In this document: positions 37,185 through 47,526 of the stretch, in pieces | Layout: every line of letters starts with the position of its first letter | How positions within the stretch are numbered: the stretch's first letter is position 1 | NCBI GenBank assembly: GCA_015067715.1 | Contig: SVLY01000003.1 | Coordinates: 35,574 to 99,573, forward strand | DNA: 64,000 bases | Direction: 5' to 3' | DNA from: Oscillospiraceae bacterium | Lineage (GTDB): Bacteria > Bacillota > Clostridia > Oscillospirales > QAMX01 | Program-made: the position numbers and the translations under genes | The notes under the pieces: generated by a model | What the model was told of the DNA's origin: nothing | The model's database searches: none | The model's input: only the letters and a program-made list of their open reading frames with translations

Positions 37185-38846
37185 TTATTCGCCCTTTTCG
37201 AGAGCAAGGGTCTTGGTGGTCTGGTCGCAGACCTCGGTGGGTCCGAAGTACTGGATGGCACCGGGGTAGGTGAAGCAGGTCTCAACTGCCCACTGGGCTC
37301 TGTTGGCTTCGAAGAACTTGAAGGGCTTGCCTTCCAGCTCCACAAGGGCCTTGCGGATAACGGGCTTGTCCTTGCCGTTTCTTCTTTCGATGTTCATCAT
37401 CTTGGTCATGGGCATACCGCCAGCCACCCACTCCTCGGCGGGCTTGGACAGGTTGGAGACCTTGGAGAGGTATCCGGTGTAGCCGTACTGGATCAGCATG
37501 AAGGCGTTGTAGCCCAGGGAGTAGCAGTAGTCAGCATCGAAGTTGCTGGGGAAAGCGCAACGGCCTTCGTAGCCCAGGAAGTGATGCAGGGCGGAGAACT
37601 TGCCCTTATAGGTGCCGGCGGCCTTGCGGGCGGCGAGGTTGTCCTTAACAAGGGCGGAGAACAGCTTTTCGCTCTCGATGAGGGAGACCTGAACGTTGCC
37701 GTGGGGGTCACGCTCCAGGAAGAGCTGCTGCTGGATGCTTTCGGGGAGGATGGCGAAGACGGCCATGGCTTCCTTGGTGAGGCCGTTTTCGATGAAGGCG
37801 TACTTGTCGGCCCAGGTGGCAAGAGCGTTGAACTCTGCGGTCTTTTCGCCGGCGAGAAGCTCGTTGATCTCGGCAATCAGCATGGAGAACTCGGGAACAA
37901 ACTCAACGATGCCTTCGGGAATGATGGCAACGCCAAAGTTCATGCCGTTTGCGGAGCGGGTGGCCACAGAGTCGGCGATATAGTCGGCGATCTGGGCAAG
38001 GGACATCTTCTTGGCGGCAACTTCTTCGCCGATCAGACAGATGTTGGGCTGGGTCTCGAGAGCGCATTCCAGAGCGACGTGGGAAGCGGAGCGGCCCATG
38101 ACCTTGACAAAGTGCCAGTACTTCTTGGCGGAGTTGGCGTCTCTTTCGATGTTGCCGATGATCTCGCTGTAGGTCTTGGTGGCGGTGTCGAAGCCGAAGG
38201 AGCACTCGATATCCTCGTTCTTAAGGTCGCCGTCGATGGTCTTGGGGCAGCCGATGACCTGAACGCCGTTGTTGTGGGCGGCGCAGTACTCGGCGAGAAC
38301 GGCGGCGTTGGTGTTGGAGTCGTCGCCGCCGATGATGACGATGGCGGTTATACCGTGCTTGGCGCAAACTTCGCTGACAACGGCAAACTGCTCTTCGGTC
38401 TCGAGCTTGGTTCTGCCGGAGCCGATAATGTCAAAGCCGCCGGTGTTTCTGTACTGGTTGATATATTCATCGTCGAAGATGATATAATCGTCCTCAAGAA
38501 GACCGCTGGGACCGCCCTTGAAGCCGTAGAGAACGTTTTCCTTGTTGGTTGCCTTAAGAGCATCGTAAAGGCCGCAGATAACGTTGTGTCCGCCGGGGGC
38601 CTGGCCGCCGGAAAGGATAACACCGACGACCTGCTTCTTGGCCTCGGAGGTATTCTCGCCCTTCTGGAAGGTGATCTCGTTCTTGCCGTAGGTGTTGGGG
38701 AAGAGGGCCTGGATCTTTTCCTGGTCCGCAACGCTCTCGGTGGCGCCGCCGTTCTTCACGCTGATCTCGGAGATGCCGTTTCTGAGCATTCCGGGAAGCT
38801 TGGGCTCATAGCGGTATCTTGCGATCTGAAGAGGTGAAAGCTTCAT
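37185..38846 (-). CDS. pfp: Diphosphate--fructose-6-phosphate 1-phosphotransferase (PPi-dependent PFK)
   Basis: [60 protein letters not shown]. Start assigned at the CAT at 38844-38846. Confidence 0.94.
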   Translation of the reverse strand: MKLSPLQIARYRYEPKLPGMLRNGISEISVKNGGATESVADQEKIQALFPNTYGKNEITFQKGENTSEAKKQVVGVILSGGQAPGGHNVICGLYDALKATNKENVLYGFKGGPSGLLEDDYIIFDDEYINQYRNTGGFDIIGSGRTKLETEEQFAVVSEVCAKHGITAIVIIGGDDSNTNAAVLAEYCAAHNNGVQVIGCPKTIDGDLKNEDIECSFGFDTATKTYSEIIGNIERDANSAKKYWHFVKVMGRSASHVALECALETQPNICLIGEEVAAKKMSLAQIADYIADSVATRSANGMNFGVAIIPEGIVEFVPEFSMLIAEINELLAGEKTAEFNALATWADKYAFIENGLTKEAMAVFAILPESIQQQLFLERDPHGNVQVSLIESEKLFSALVKDNLAARKAAGTYKGKFSALHHFLGYEGRCAFPSNFDADYCYSLGYNAFMLIQYGYTGYLSKVSNLSKPAEEWVAGGMPMTKMMNIERRNGKDKPVIRKALVELEGKPFKFFEANRAQWAVETCFTYPGAIQYFGPTEVCDQTTKTLALEKGE

Positions 38847-38942
38847 TTTTAATAACACTCCTTGAAGTTGATTTGCTTTTTCTGCCATTATATTATACTA
38901 TATTTCCCCGAAAAGGTAAATAGTTTTCTGCCTTTTTCTTTG

Positions 38943-40259
38943 TCAAAGCAGTTCTTCGGCGAAGATCTCTCCCCGGTGGACCTGGGGATAATAACTGCCG
39001 TAGACGTAGGCAGGGTCGTGGTCCAGCGCCAGCTTAAAGACCGTTATCCCCGCGATTTTGTCCGGGGGATCTTCGGGCAGGTTTTTGAGAATTATTCTGT
39101 GCCCCCTGTGCTCAAACTCAACGGGAGTTCCGTCCATAAGCGTGACAGACTCCGGCGCTTCCATCCAGCCGCCGATACCAAGCTCGCCGCCATAGGGCCA
39201 GGTGTGGTTCACGCCGTAGATATAGCGGCTGTCCATGGTGACGGCGGTCAGGGCGTTCATGCCGATGCCGCTGTTTTTCCGGCGGATGCCGTATATGGCG
39301 TCGCCGTTGACCTCAAGCCACCTGCCCACCGTCCGCAGGGGCTCAAAGGCCTCCGCCGGAACAGAGCCGTCCGGCGCCGGGCCGATGTTCAAAAGCAGGT
39401 TTCCCGCTCCGGCGGCGCAGGTGGTGAGCATGGTGATTATCTGCTGGGGGCTGTGACTGAAGTTTACAGCCTGTCTCGAGTCAACGTAGCCCCAACTGAG
39501 GCCGTTGAAGGTCATGCAGGCCTCCCACTCTCTTTCGCAGGCGTAAATACTGCCCTCGGGAGTGGTATAATCCTCGTCAAGACCGCTCCGGTCGTTTATG
39601 ATCAATCCGGGCTGAAGGGCTCTGAGACGCTGGTTTCTGCCAAGAGAATCCCAGCCCTCCCAGGTGGTCATGGGAGAATATGAGTCGTAGTAGAGCACGT
39701 CTATCTGCCCGTAGTTTGTGAGAAGCTCCGTGCAGAGAAGCTCGGTATACTCCAGAAAACGCTCACGGGCCGCTGTGTCGAAGGCGCATATGCCCCCGTC
39801 GGGATGGTGCCAATCCATAAGAGAGAAATAAAGCCCCACCTTAAGGTCAAACTCCCGGCAGGCGTCCACGAACTCTCTTACAATGTCACGTCCGCAGGCG
39901 TTCATGGAGTTATAGGGGTTTATCTTTGAATTCCAAAGGGAAAAGCCCTCGTGGTGGCGGGTGGTGAGCACCATGTACTTCATGCCTGCCTCTTTTGCAA
40001 GCTTTGCCCATTCCCGGCAGCAGCCGGGCTTGGGGGCAAAACGGCCGGCCAGCTTTTCATACTCTTTGGGAGGAATGTTTTCCTGCACCTGCACCCACTC
40101 GTGGCGGCCAAGAACGGAATAGAGGCCGTAGTGGATGAACATTCCAAACCTGGCCTTTTTCCACCAATCCATGCGCGAGGCTCTCGTGGCGGCAAGGGCG
40201 CGCTCGTAATCGGGTTTTGAGACGATGGGTAAGCTTCGGTTGATCTTCGTTCTTGCCAT
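38943..40259 (-). CDS. GH29 alpha-L-fucosidase-like protein (copy 1)
   Basis: WWKKARFGMFIHYGLYSVLGRHEW; KYMVLTTRHHEGFSLWNSK; QIDVLYYDSYSPM; LLNIGPAPDGSVP. No signal peptide. Confidence 0.9.
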   Translation of the reverse strand: MARTKINRSLPIVSKPDYERALAATRASRMDWWKKARFGMFIHYGLYSVLGRHEWVQVQENIPPKEYEKLAGRFAPKPGCCREWAKLAKEAGMKYMVLTTRHHEGFSLWNSKINPYNSMNACGRDIVREFVDACREFDLKVGLYFSLMDWHHPDGGICAFDTAARERFLEYTELLCTELLTNYGQIDVLYYDSYSPMTTWEGWDSLGRNQRLRALQPGLIINDRSGLDEDYTTPEGSIYACEREWEACMTFNGLSWGYVDSRQAVNFSHSPQQIITMLTTCAAGAGNLLLNIGPAPDGSVPAEAFEPLRTVGRWLEVNGDAIYGIRRKNSGIGMNALTAVTMDSRYIYGVNHTWPYGGELGIGGWMEAPESVTLMDGTPVEFEHRGHRIILKNLPEDPPDKIAGITVFKLALDHDPAYVYGSYYPQVHRGEIFAEELL

Positions 40260-40287
40260 AAGAACTTCCTCTCGTATTCAAAAAAAC

Positions 40288-41589
40288 TCAGATCTTGTTC
40301 TCTCCGGCAAAGTCCTCGCCGCCCCAATGCTGGGGATAGTAGCTTGCAAAACGGAAGGGCGCCTCTTCGCCGTACTCAAGGCGGATAACGGTGACGGCGG
40401 CGGTCTTGTCGGGATGTGCCTGGGGCAGATTCTTCAGCAGAATGCGGTGACCCCTGTGCTCAAAGTCAATGGGTGTTCCGTCCAAATAGGTCACAGACTT
40501 TGGCGCTTCAATAAAGCCGCCAAGACCCATCTTTCCGCCCTTGGGCCAGATGCGCATCCAGAGATACACATACTTGCTGTCCCGGCTGACACGGCTGACG
40601 CCGGAGCACTTGAAATCTATCCAGCTTGAAATGCGTTTTTTCTTTCCGTATACAGCCTCTCCGTTGGCCTCAAGCCATTTGCCAACGGTGGTGAGGGGCT
40701 CAATGGCGTCTTCGGGGACAGAACCGTCCGGCGCGGGTCCGATGTTCAAAAGCAGGTTGCCCCCCTCGGAGGCGCAGGTGGCCAGCATATCGATGATCTG
40801 CTGGGCGGTGTAGCAATAGGGACGGGCCTGTTCAGGGTCGATATAGCCCCAGCTGATGCGGTTGAAGGTCATGCAGGCCTCCCAGTCTCTCTGGGTTGCG
40901 GCGATATTCTCTTCGGGGGTGGAAAAGTCCTCGTCGAGGGCACTGCGGTTGTTGATTATGATGTGGGGCTGAAGAGCTCTCAGGCGCTGGTTACGGGCAA
41001 GGCTGTCCCAGCCTTCCCAGCCCTGCATGGGGTTGGAAACGTCGTACCAGAGAATATCGATCTTTCCGTAGAAAGTGAGAAGCTCGGTGTTGAGCATTTC
41101 GATATAGTCAAGGAAGCGACGGCGGGCTTCGTTGTCGAAGGCACAGCGCCAGCCGTCCGGATGGTGCCAGTCCATAAGGGAGGTGTAAAAGCCGATCTTC
41201 AGGTCAAATTCCCGGCAGGCATCCACAAACTCTCTTACGATGTCCCGTCCGCAGGCATTCATGGAGTTATAGGGGTTGATCTTGGAGTCCCAAAGAGAGA
41301 ATCCCTCGTGGTGACGGGTGGTGAGCACCATGTATTTCATTCCGGCGGCCTTTGCAAGCTTTGCCCACTCACGGCAGCAGCCGGGCTTGGGGTTAAAGGT
41401 CTTTGCAAACTCCTCGTATTCTTCCTTGGGAACGTTTTCGAAAGACTGGAGCCACTCGTGGCGCCCCTCCTGGGAGTAGAGGCCGTAGTGGACGAACATT
41501 CCAAATCTGGCGTCGCGCCACCATGCCATTCTCTCGTCCCGGGTGCGGGCCAGCTCGCGTTCGTATTCGGCTTTGCAGAGTATCTTCAT
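40288..41589 (-). CDS. GH29 alpha-L-fucosidase-like protein (copy 2)
   Basis: WWRDARFGMFVHYGLYSQEGRHEW; KYMVLTTRHHEGFSLWDSK; KIDILWYDVSNPM; tandem paralog of copy 1. Confidence 0.9.
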   Translation of the reverse strand: MKILCKAEYERELARTRDERMAWWRDARFGMFVHYGLYSQEGRHEWLQSFENVPKEEYEEFAKTFNPKPGCCREWAKLAKAAGMKYMVLTTRHHEGFSLWDSKINPYNSMNACGRDIVREFVDACREFDLKIGFYTSLMDWHHPDGWRCAFDNEARRRFLDYIEMLNTELLTFYGKIDILWYDVSNPMQGWEGWDSLARNQRLRALQPHIIINNRSALDEDFSTPEENIAATQRDWEACMTFNRISWGYIDPEQARPYCYTAQQIIDMLATCASEGGNLLLNIGPAPDGSVPEDAIEPLTTVGKWLEANGEAVYGKKKRISSWIDFKCSGVSRVSRDSKYVYLWMRIWPKGGKMGLGGFIEAPKSVTYLDGTPIDFEHRGHRILLKNLPQAHPDKTAAVTVIRLEYGEEAPFRFASYYPQHWGGEDFAGENKI

Positions 41590-41601
41590 ATTATTTTCCT
41601 C

Positions 41602-42960
41602 TCATATCAAAAGATTCTTGTAGTTTTTTATCCTGTGGAAGGTCTGGCAGTTGGCGTCGTGGAAGTTTTTCGCCCCGTTTATCGCCGTGCGGCAGAGCCA
41701 GAGAAGGTCGTCCCCCTCGAAGAAAAAGTCCACGTATTGGAAGCCCACGAGCTTGGGGTCATCCTCCCGGTGATCCAGCAGGTCGCACACCAGCTCCCAT
41801 TTTTCAAGATCACGACTGGAAACAAGGCTTAAAAGGTTTCGGTTTCCCTCACAGCCCGGCCCAAGTATGCGTGAGACGATGGAGAGGTAGAGCTCCTCCC
41901 CCGGAACGGGCTTTATCATAAACTTCGAGTGGTTGCCGGGAAAGCTCATCATCCTGCAGAAGGTCTCCGGAGCTTCGGGGTCTGCCTCGTTAACGTCCAT
42001 GACCACCGCAAGCCCGTAGGACGGGGTGTTGCCGATGAGCTGATAGCGGTAGATATTTCTCAGACGTCCGTCGGGGCAGACGGTCATACAGCCCTCTAAG
42101 ATGGCGGTACTGGTGATGCCAGGTTCTCCCGTCCAGGTGGGGTCCATTTTTACAGGCTCGGAGAAGAGCCAGTTCTCCGCGTCCATGGGGTCCGCATCCG
42201 CAGGGACGGAGCCGTGGAGCCCGGCGTAGGGGGAGTGACCCCACTCAAGGCTGAACCAGAGCCTTCCGTTGTGCTCAACAACGGGCTGGGGATTGCGGTG
42301 GGCGCCGTCCTCTTCCCGCTTACATCCGCCCCGGAGGAGCACCGTGGGATTGCCCCAGGTATTCCCTCCGTCCTTTGATTCACCGATAAGCAGATCCCCG
42401 AACTCTGTGGAAACGGCAATTATAAACAGCCTGCCCCGGTGGACGAAAAGCCTGCCCCAAAAACAGGGGAACAGGTCGCAGACGTAGCGCCAGGTTGCGC
42501 CGTCGTCGTCGGAGCGGAAGATAAGACTGAGGTTTTGGGGCGCACGGCTTGAAAACAGATCCATTGAAGAGAGCAGATGCCCCTGGGGCGTTCGCACCAT
42601 TGAGGGACTGCACAGAGCGTGGCCTGAAAAAGCGTAGACATTGTCCTGGTGGTGAACGTAGTTCACCACCGTACCGGGGTAGATCCCGGTGCGGGCAAGG
42701 CGGAGCTCACCTTCTCCAACCCGTATCTCGTAGTCCGTATCCGGTTCAAGGCCGGAGATACGGCAGCTTCCGTTCTCTCCGGGGCAGGAGAAAAACTCCT
42801 CTTCGCCCCGTTTTCGCCAGTACACCCTCTGGCACCCGTCTCCAAGCCAGTCAAGATATACCCCCGTTTCGTCCGGGACAAGACGGCAGATAAAGGGAAG
42901 CTTCTTTTCCCACAGGATGGGCCGGTAGGGCCGATAGCTCCATTGAGTGTGAGCTTTCAC
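41602..42960 (-). CDS. Sialidase/BNR-repeat beta-propeller-like protein
   Basis: GTG start (CAC 42958-42960) after AGAGGTGAT; Asp-box-like SDDDGATW and SKDGGNTWG; fibronectin-like N-terminus. Confidence 0.75.
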   Translation of the reverse strand: MKAHTQWSYRPYRPILWEKKLPFICRLVPDETGVYLDWLGDGCQRVYWRKRGEEEFFSCPGENGSCRISGLEPDTDYEIRVGEGELRLARTGIYPGTVVNYVHHQDNVYAFSGHALCSPSMVRTPQGHLLSSMDLFSSRAPQNLSLIFRSDDDGATWRYVCDLFPCFWGRLFVHRGRLFIIAVSTEFGDLLIGESKDGGNTWGNPTVLLRGGCKREEDGAHRNPQPVVEHNGRLWFSLEWGHSPYAGLHGSVPADADPMDAENWLFSEPVKMDPTWTGEPGITSTAILEGCMTVCPDGRLRNIYRYQLIGNTPSYGLAVVMDVNEADPEAPETFCRMMSFPGNHSKFMIKPVPGEELYLSIVSRILGPGCEGNRNLLSLVSSRDLEKWELVCDLLDHREDDPKLVGFQYVDFFFEGDDLLWLCRTAINGAKNFHDANCQTFHRIKNYKNLLI

Positions 42961-43039
42961 TGTTACATCACCTCTTTTTCCTTTCCGGGTACGAAAATCC
43001 CCACAGAGTGGCCCCTGTGAGGATAGTCGGTTATTATTT

Positions 43040-44929
43040 TTACTGTCTGCGCCAGAGCTTTCCTCCGGCGTGGAGCATACGTATAAACAGGCCGCCCTGG
43101 ACCGTGCGGTGGCGGAAGCCAACCATTTTGGCGGTCTTCGTGTCGTACCAGTCGGTGAGGGGAACGCGGCTCTCGCTCTCGTGGTAGGCAAGCCAGAGGG
43201 GAGCGACGGCCTTTTCAAAATCGGCCTGATCGTCCAGCAGGGTGGCAGTCCACACCAGCCAGTCGGACTTGGTGTAGTCGGCGCGGTTGTCCAGGGGCAG
43301 ACCGTAGACATTGGTGTGGCCGGCGTAGCTTTCCAGCTCGCCGGAGATAACTCTGGGGTCGAAGAAGCCCGTGCCCCAGATCTTGTCCCAGACGGCGTTG
43401 TACTTCATGCTGAAGGTGCCCTCGCGGTCGTAGGCAAGGCGCAGTGAGCCGTCGCCGTTGGATGCGCGAACGCAGAAATCTGCGGCCATCTCACGGGCAA
43501 GACCCATTTTTTCTCCGGCCTCGTCCTTGCGGTCAAGCATTTCGTAGATAATGCCAAGAGCGGCAATGCCCATGATGGCTTTTATGCTGAGGTTGCAGTT
43601 GTGGGCAAGGTGACCTGCAAAATCGTCGGTGCAGAGCTGGTTTTCGGGGTCGCGGCCGTAGCGCTCGAGATACTTTTCCCAGGCCTCGAGAAGATCCAGA
43701 TTTTCCTCCGCAAAGGCGGCCGTACCCTCGGCGAGGGCGACGTTTGCGGCCATGACCAGCATATTTCCGCACTCCTCAACGGGCATCTGACCCTCAAGGC
43801 GGTTGTCGCAGTAGACCTGGCCGTTAACGTGGGGATAACAGCCGCAGTCGTGGGGAGCAAAGTCAAAGCTCCAGCCCTCGCTTCTGGCATAGCGGAAGAT
43901 GGGGCGCATCATGCCCTCGACAAGCTCGGGGTTGTAGATCAAAAACATGGGGATGGAGGGATAGCTCACGTCCACGGTGGCGGCACAGCCGTTTGAGAAA
44001 CATTCCTTGGAGATATAGAGCAGGTTGCCCTCGGTGTCCAGCACCAGCTTGTGGGCGGCGCAGACCTGGCGGTAGGCAAGGCTAAGAAGCTCGGCGTATT
44101 TCTCGCCGCCGCATATAAGGGCGTCGGACCAGAGCTTTTTGGCGAAAATATCACACCGGGAGGTTAGGAATTCCCGATCCCGGAAGGTGGCTTCGATCTC
44201 GGAGAGGATGCTGCCGCCGTTTCTGTTCCAGAAGGAGCGCAGACTGTCGCCGAAATAGACTATGCTTTCGATATCGTCGTAGGCGGCGGTGAACAGAGCG
44301 CCGCTTTCCGGCACGTCACGGCAGATGCCAACGAAGGTCATAAGGTTGTCCGTAAAGGTAATTGCCTCTCCGCCGTCGGAGGAAAGGTAGAAATAGCCCC
44401 AGTCTATGCGGACGTCGTCACCGCAACGGGCAAGCACAGGCTGGGAAACGCTGCCCATTTTGGCAGAGGTTATGCCGTTGTGGGAGAGCATTTCAACGCT
44501 GACCTCGTCGGAATTTGCCCTGTCAAGGCAGAGCTCCTCAGAGGCGGTGATGCGCACGGAGACGGTGTGGCTCTCTCCGTCGAGAGCCTCCCAGGAAACG
44601 TAGATCATTCCCACCGGGCGGGTGAAAACGGTGAGGTCGTTGGGAAGGAAAAGGGCAGTGAACTTTACATTCAGCAAAATTCCGCCGCCGGTAAAGCGAT
44701 ATTCCGTAGAGAGCGCGTCGATATCAAGCCCCATCTGAGCCATTGCCGGTGCGCTTCCCGCTCCCATAAAGCGATATTCTTTTCCGTCCACGAAAACTGT
44801 TCCGTTAAAGCTGTTGGGTTTTCCCGTCCAATGCTCGACAGATCCGTCGGTCAGCTTATCGTAAGGTGACCACATTGAAAAATAGGGGTCCACCGTTATC
44901 AGCGGAACACTTGGGGCGCGAAGCTTCAT
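43040..44929 (-). CDS. Glutaminase A-like protein (DUF4965/DUF5127/DUF1793 architecture)
   Basis: Start MKLRAPSVPLITVDPYFSMWSPYDKLTDGSVEHWTGKPN; SYPSIPMFLIYNPELVEGMMRPIFRYARSEGW; CYPHVNGQVY; ECGNMLVMAA. Confidence 0.85.
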   Translation of the reverse strand: MKLRAPSVPLITVDPYFSMWSPYDKLTDGSVEHWTGKPNSFNGTVFVDGKEYRFMGAGSAPAMAQMGLDIDALSTEYRFTGGGILLNVKFTALFLPNDLTVFTRPVGMIYVSWEALDGESHTVSVRITASEELCLDRANSDEVSVEMLSHNGITSAKMGSVSQPVLARCGDDVRIDWGYFYLSSDGGEAITFTDNLMTFVGICRDVPESGALFTAAYDDIESIVYFGDSLRSFWNRNGGSILSEIEATFRDREFLTSRCDIFAKKLWSDALICGGEKYAELLSLAYRQVCAAHKLVLDTEGNLLYISKECFSNGCAATVDVSYPSIPMFLIYNPELVEGMMRPIFRYARSEGWSFDFAPHDCGCYPHVNGQVYCDNRLEGQMPVEECGNMLVMAANVALAEGTAAFAEENLDLLEAWEKYLERYGRDPENQLCTDDFAGHLAHNCNLSIKAIMGIAALGIIYEMLDRKDEAGEKMGLAREMAADFCVRASNGDGSLRLAYDREGTFSMKYNAVWDKIWGTGFFDPRVISGELESYAGHTNVYGLPLDNRADYTKSDWLVWTATLLDDQADFEKAVAPLWLAYHESESRVPLTDWYDTKTAKMVGFRHRTVQGGLFIRMLHAGGKLWRRQ

Positions 44930-44987
44930 TTTTACTGGTTCTCCTTTTATATATTGTACACAGTGCGTGCAGTTTTCCACGGTAATA

Positions 44988-45016
44988 ATTATAGCTTTTG
45001 CACAGTGAATTGTCAA
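44988..45016 (-). promoter_or_regulatory. Promoter of the glycan operon, minus strand (TTGACA-N17-TATAAT)
   Basis: Minus-strand TTGACA = TGTCAA 45011-45016; TATAAT = ATTATA 44988-44993; 17-nt spacer. Confidence 0.85.
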
Positions 45017-45027
45017 CCTTTTCAAAC

Positions 45028-45062
45028 AATAAAAATTTATCGAGAAACGATAAATTTTTATT
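45028..45062. promoter_or_regulatory. Perfect palindromic operator candidate (15-bp arms, 5-nt centre)
   Basis: AATAAAAATTTATCG-AGAAA-CGATAAATTTTTATT located between divergent -35 boxes. Confidence 0.8.
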
Positions 45063-45089
45063 GACATTCGCAGAGCGCTGTGATATACT
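45061..45089 (+). promoter_or_regulatory. Promoter of the DUF2975 operon (TTGACA-N17-TATACT)
   Basis: TTGACA 45061-45066; TATACT 45084-45089; -35 overlaps the palindrome edge. Confidence 0.85.
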
Positions 45090-45134
45090 CTATATACCGA
45101 CAGAAAAAAAGAAAGGCGGTACTCTGCAGATACC

Positions 45135-45599
45135 ATGAATGCTTCAATGAAACGGACCACCCGAATTGCCCAGGCGCTTACTCTCGTGCTTCTCGCCGGG
45201 CTTGTTGCCCTTGCAATTTGCCTTCCCTGGCTGCTCCGGGGCTATATTTCCAAATTCGCCTACGAAAACACAACGGTGAGCTCGGCAAGCTTTGGCATTG
45301 TGCTTACCCTTTGCTACTGCGTGCTGATACCGGGCTTTTTTGCCGGCGGACTTATGGCCGGGCTTTTGCGAAGAGTCTCCCGGGGGCTTATCTTCGCCGC
45401 TCCCAGCGCCCTCATCATTCGCCTTATTGCCATCTGCTGTTTTGCTGAGTGCGCGATCTTTGCCCTGTTCACGGTATATTTCACCGTGTCTCTGGGCATT
45501 TCCTTCTGCGCTCTGTTTTTGGGGATAGCATTGCTGGTGGTCGCATCGGTGATCGACGTTGGAACGGAGATCAAGACCGAAAACGACTACACCGTCTGA
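45135..45599 (+). CDS. DUF2975 membrane protein
   Basis: Four-TM protein followed directly by a YozG-type HTH gene, the usual DUF2975 arrangement. Confidence 0.8.
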   Translation: MNASMKRTTRIAQALTLVLLAGLVALAICLPWLLRGYISKFAYENTTVSSASFGIVLTLCYCVLIPGFFAGGLMAGLLRRVSRGLIFAAPSALIIRLIAICCFAECAIFALFTVYFTVSLGISFCALFLGIALLVVASVIDVGTEIKTENDYTV

Positions 45600-45628
45600 C
45601 CCCCCCAACAGAAGAAAGCGGTGAGAAA

Positions 45629-45832
45629 ATGATCGTTTTGAACCTTGACGTTATGCTGGCAAAGAGAAAAATGTCCCTTGGTGAGCTCTCCGAAAAAGTG
45701 GGCATTACCCTTGCCAACCTGTCCATTCTGAAAAACAACAAGGCCAAGGCCATACGTTTTTCCACACTGGACGCAATTTGCCGGGCGCTGGATTGCGAGG
45801 CCGGCGATATTATTGAATACAGAAAGGACTGA
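45629..45832 (+). CDS. XRE/YozG-like helix-turn-helix regulator
   Basis: MIVLNLDVMLAKRKMSLGELSEKVGITLANLSILKNNKAKAIRFSTLDAICRALDCEAGDIIEYRKD. Confidence 0.92.
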   Translation: MIVLNLDVMLAKRKMSLGELSEKVGITLANLSILKNNKAKAIRFSTLDAICRALDCEAGDIIEYRKD

Positions 45833-45842
45833 AAACCAATTT

Positions 45843-47411
45843 ATGGAACAGAACACCGTATACGCTCCTCCCGAACCGGAAAACAAGCCCCGTTTTTCGC
45901 CCCAACAGAAAACCGCGGCCATAGTCAGCCTTTTGGTCTGTTTTCTTGCCGCGCGGCTTCTCACAGCCCCCGAATGCGCTCTGGGCACGCTGATCGTCGC
46001 CGGCATTGCCTACGTGCTCACGGCGGTCTACGTTTTCATTAACGCGCGCCCCGTCTCCCCCCGGGACGCCGTTATTCCGACCGTCGCTCTGGTGCTCTCC
46101 GTGGGGTGCATCTTCACCTCCGTTCCCGTGCTCCGGGGGCTTATCTGCCTTGCGGTTTTGGTTATGTATATCTACTGGGTGTACTGCGCTCTCTCGTCCT
46201 CCGGAGAGGCATTCCCCGGCAGACTTGCCTTCTTCGACCTGCTCAAGGCATGCCTTATCGTCCCCATCCCCTCCATGGGCACTCTGTGGCCGGCGCTGTT
46301 CCAAAAACGGGGAGGCAAGAGCAACCGCACTCTTTGGCTGGTGCTTGCAGGCATTGCCATTGCCGTTGTTCCCACGGCGGTCATAATCGCCCTTTTGTCC
46401 TACGACGCCGCCTTTACCGACCTTTTGGGCAAGATAACCGACTGGCACCCCCTGCGGAGTATTTTCTCGAATTTCTACTGCGTGGTTTTGGGAATTCCCA
46501 TGGCCATGTACCTTTTCGGCCTTATCTACGCCTCTCAGGCCCGGCTGAGAAGGGATATCCTCACCCCCGAGACCTCGGACAGGGTCATCTCCGCAATGCG
46601 CTTTGCCCCCTCGCCCCTGGTTGCCGCCGCTCTGAGCCCGGCGCTTGTTATCTACGTTATCTTCTTCATCTCCCAGTGGGGAAATTACGTTTCCGCTTTT
46701 ACCGGGGTCAAGCCCGAGGGAGTCATCTATTCGGACTACGCAAGAGAGGGCTTCTTTGAGCTCTGCGCCGTTGCGGCCATAAACGCCCTTATGATCCTTG
46801 CCGCAAACCTGTTTATGCGCCGGGCAAAAAAGGCCGCGCCCGTCCTTCGGGTGTACAGCTGTGTTTACTCCGTATTCACCCTTGTGCTCATTGCCACCGC
46901 CCTTTCGAAAATGGCGTTATACATCGGGGAGTTCGGTCTCACCCGGCTCCGCCTGCTGACAAGCTGCTTTATGGTTCTGATGGCTGTCTGCTTTCTGGCA
47001 CTGCTGGTGGCCCAGTTCGTGCGTAAGCTTCCCCTTGTTGGAGTGTTTGCCGCGGCGGCGATACTCTCGCTGGGGGCTGTGAGCCTTACGGACGTGGACG
47101 AGGTAATTGCCTCTTACAACGTAAGAGCCTACGTTTCCGGCAGGCTTGAAATGCTCGACGTCTATCACTTCTACGACCTTGGCTACGGCGCCGTTCCTGC
47201 CGCAGTTGAGCTCTCCGAAACGGAGTGGCTGGACCCCATCACCGCCGAGGAAGTTGAAAACTACCTCACCTGGGCATCCGACGACCTTTCTTCCCAAAAC
47301 GAGGTCCGCACCCCCGCAGAAAAGCTCTTTTCATGGAGCATCCCCCGGGCAAAGGCGGTTGCCGCGCTGGAAAAAGCGGGCTACCTTGAAGACGGGCTTC
47401 TGAAAAACTGA
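45843..47411 (+). CDS. DUF4173/DUF4153-type multi-pass membrane protein
   Basis: ATG 45843; multi-TM; YSDYAREGFFELCAVAAINALMI and C-terminal YNVRAYVSGRLEMLDVYHFYDLGYGAVPA typical of the family. Confidence 0.82.
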   Translation: MEQNTVYAPPEPENKPRFSPQQKTAAIVSLLVCFLAARLLTAPECALGTLIVAGIAYVLTAVYVFINARPVSPRDAVIPTVALVLSVGCIFTSVPVLRGLICLAVLVMYIYWVYCALSSSGEAFPGRLAFFDLLKACLIVPIPSMGTLWPALFQKRGGKSNRTLWLVLAGIAIAVVPTAVIIALLSYDAAFTDLLGKITDWHPLRSIFSNFYCVVLGIPMAMYLFGLIYASQARLRRDILTPETSDRVISAMRFAPSPLVAAALSPALVIYVIFFISQWGNYVSAFTGVKPEGVIYSDYAREGFFELCAVAAINALMILAANLFMRRAKKAAPVLRVYSCVYSVFTLVLIATALSKMALYIGEFGLTRLRLLTSCFMVLMAVCFLALLVAQFVRKLPLVGVFAAAAILSLGAVSLTDVDEVIASYNVRAYVSGRLEMLDVYHFYDLGYGAVPAAVELSETEWLDPITAEEVENYLTWASDDLSSQNEVRTPAEKLFSWSIPRAKAVAALEKAGYLEDGLLKN

Positions 47412-47419
47412 AAAAATTT

Positions 47420-47466
47420 CCGCAACAGGCGCATTTACCTCAAAATGCCTGTTGCGGTTTTTTTCG
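47420..47466 (+). terminator. Rho-independent terminator
   Basis: CCGCAACAGG-CGCATTT...AAATG-CCTGTTGCGG followed by TTTTTTT. Confidence 0.9.
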
Positions 47467-47526
47467 CACTGTGTTAAAATGAAGGTACACTGAAAAACAG
47501 ATCATCAGGGGAGAGGTTATCAGCAT

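Noticed and set aside
37089-38837. 582-aa plus-strand ORF antisense to PFP
   Set aside because: Low-complexity Gly/Val/Asp-rich shadow ORF; PFP on the minus strand has full motifs.
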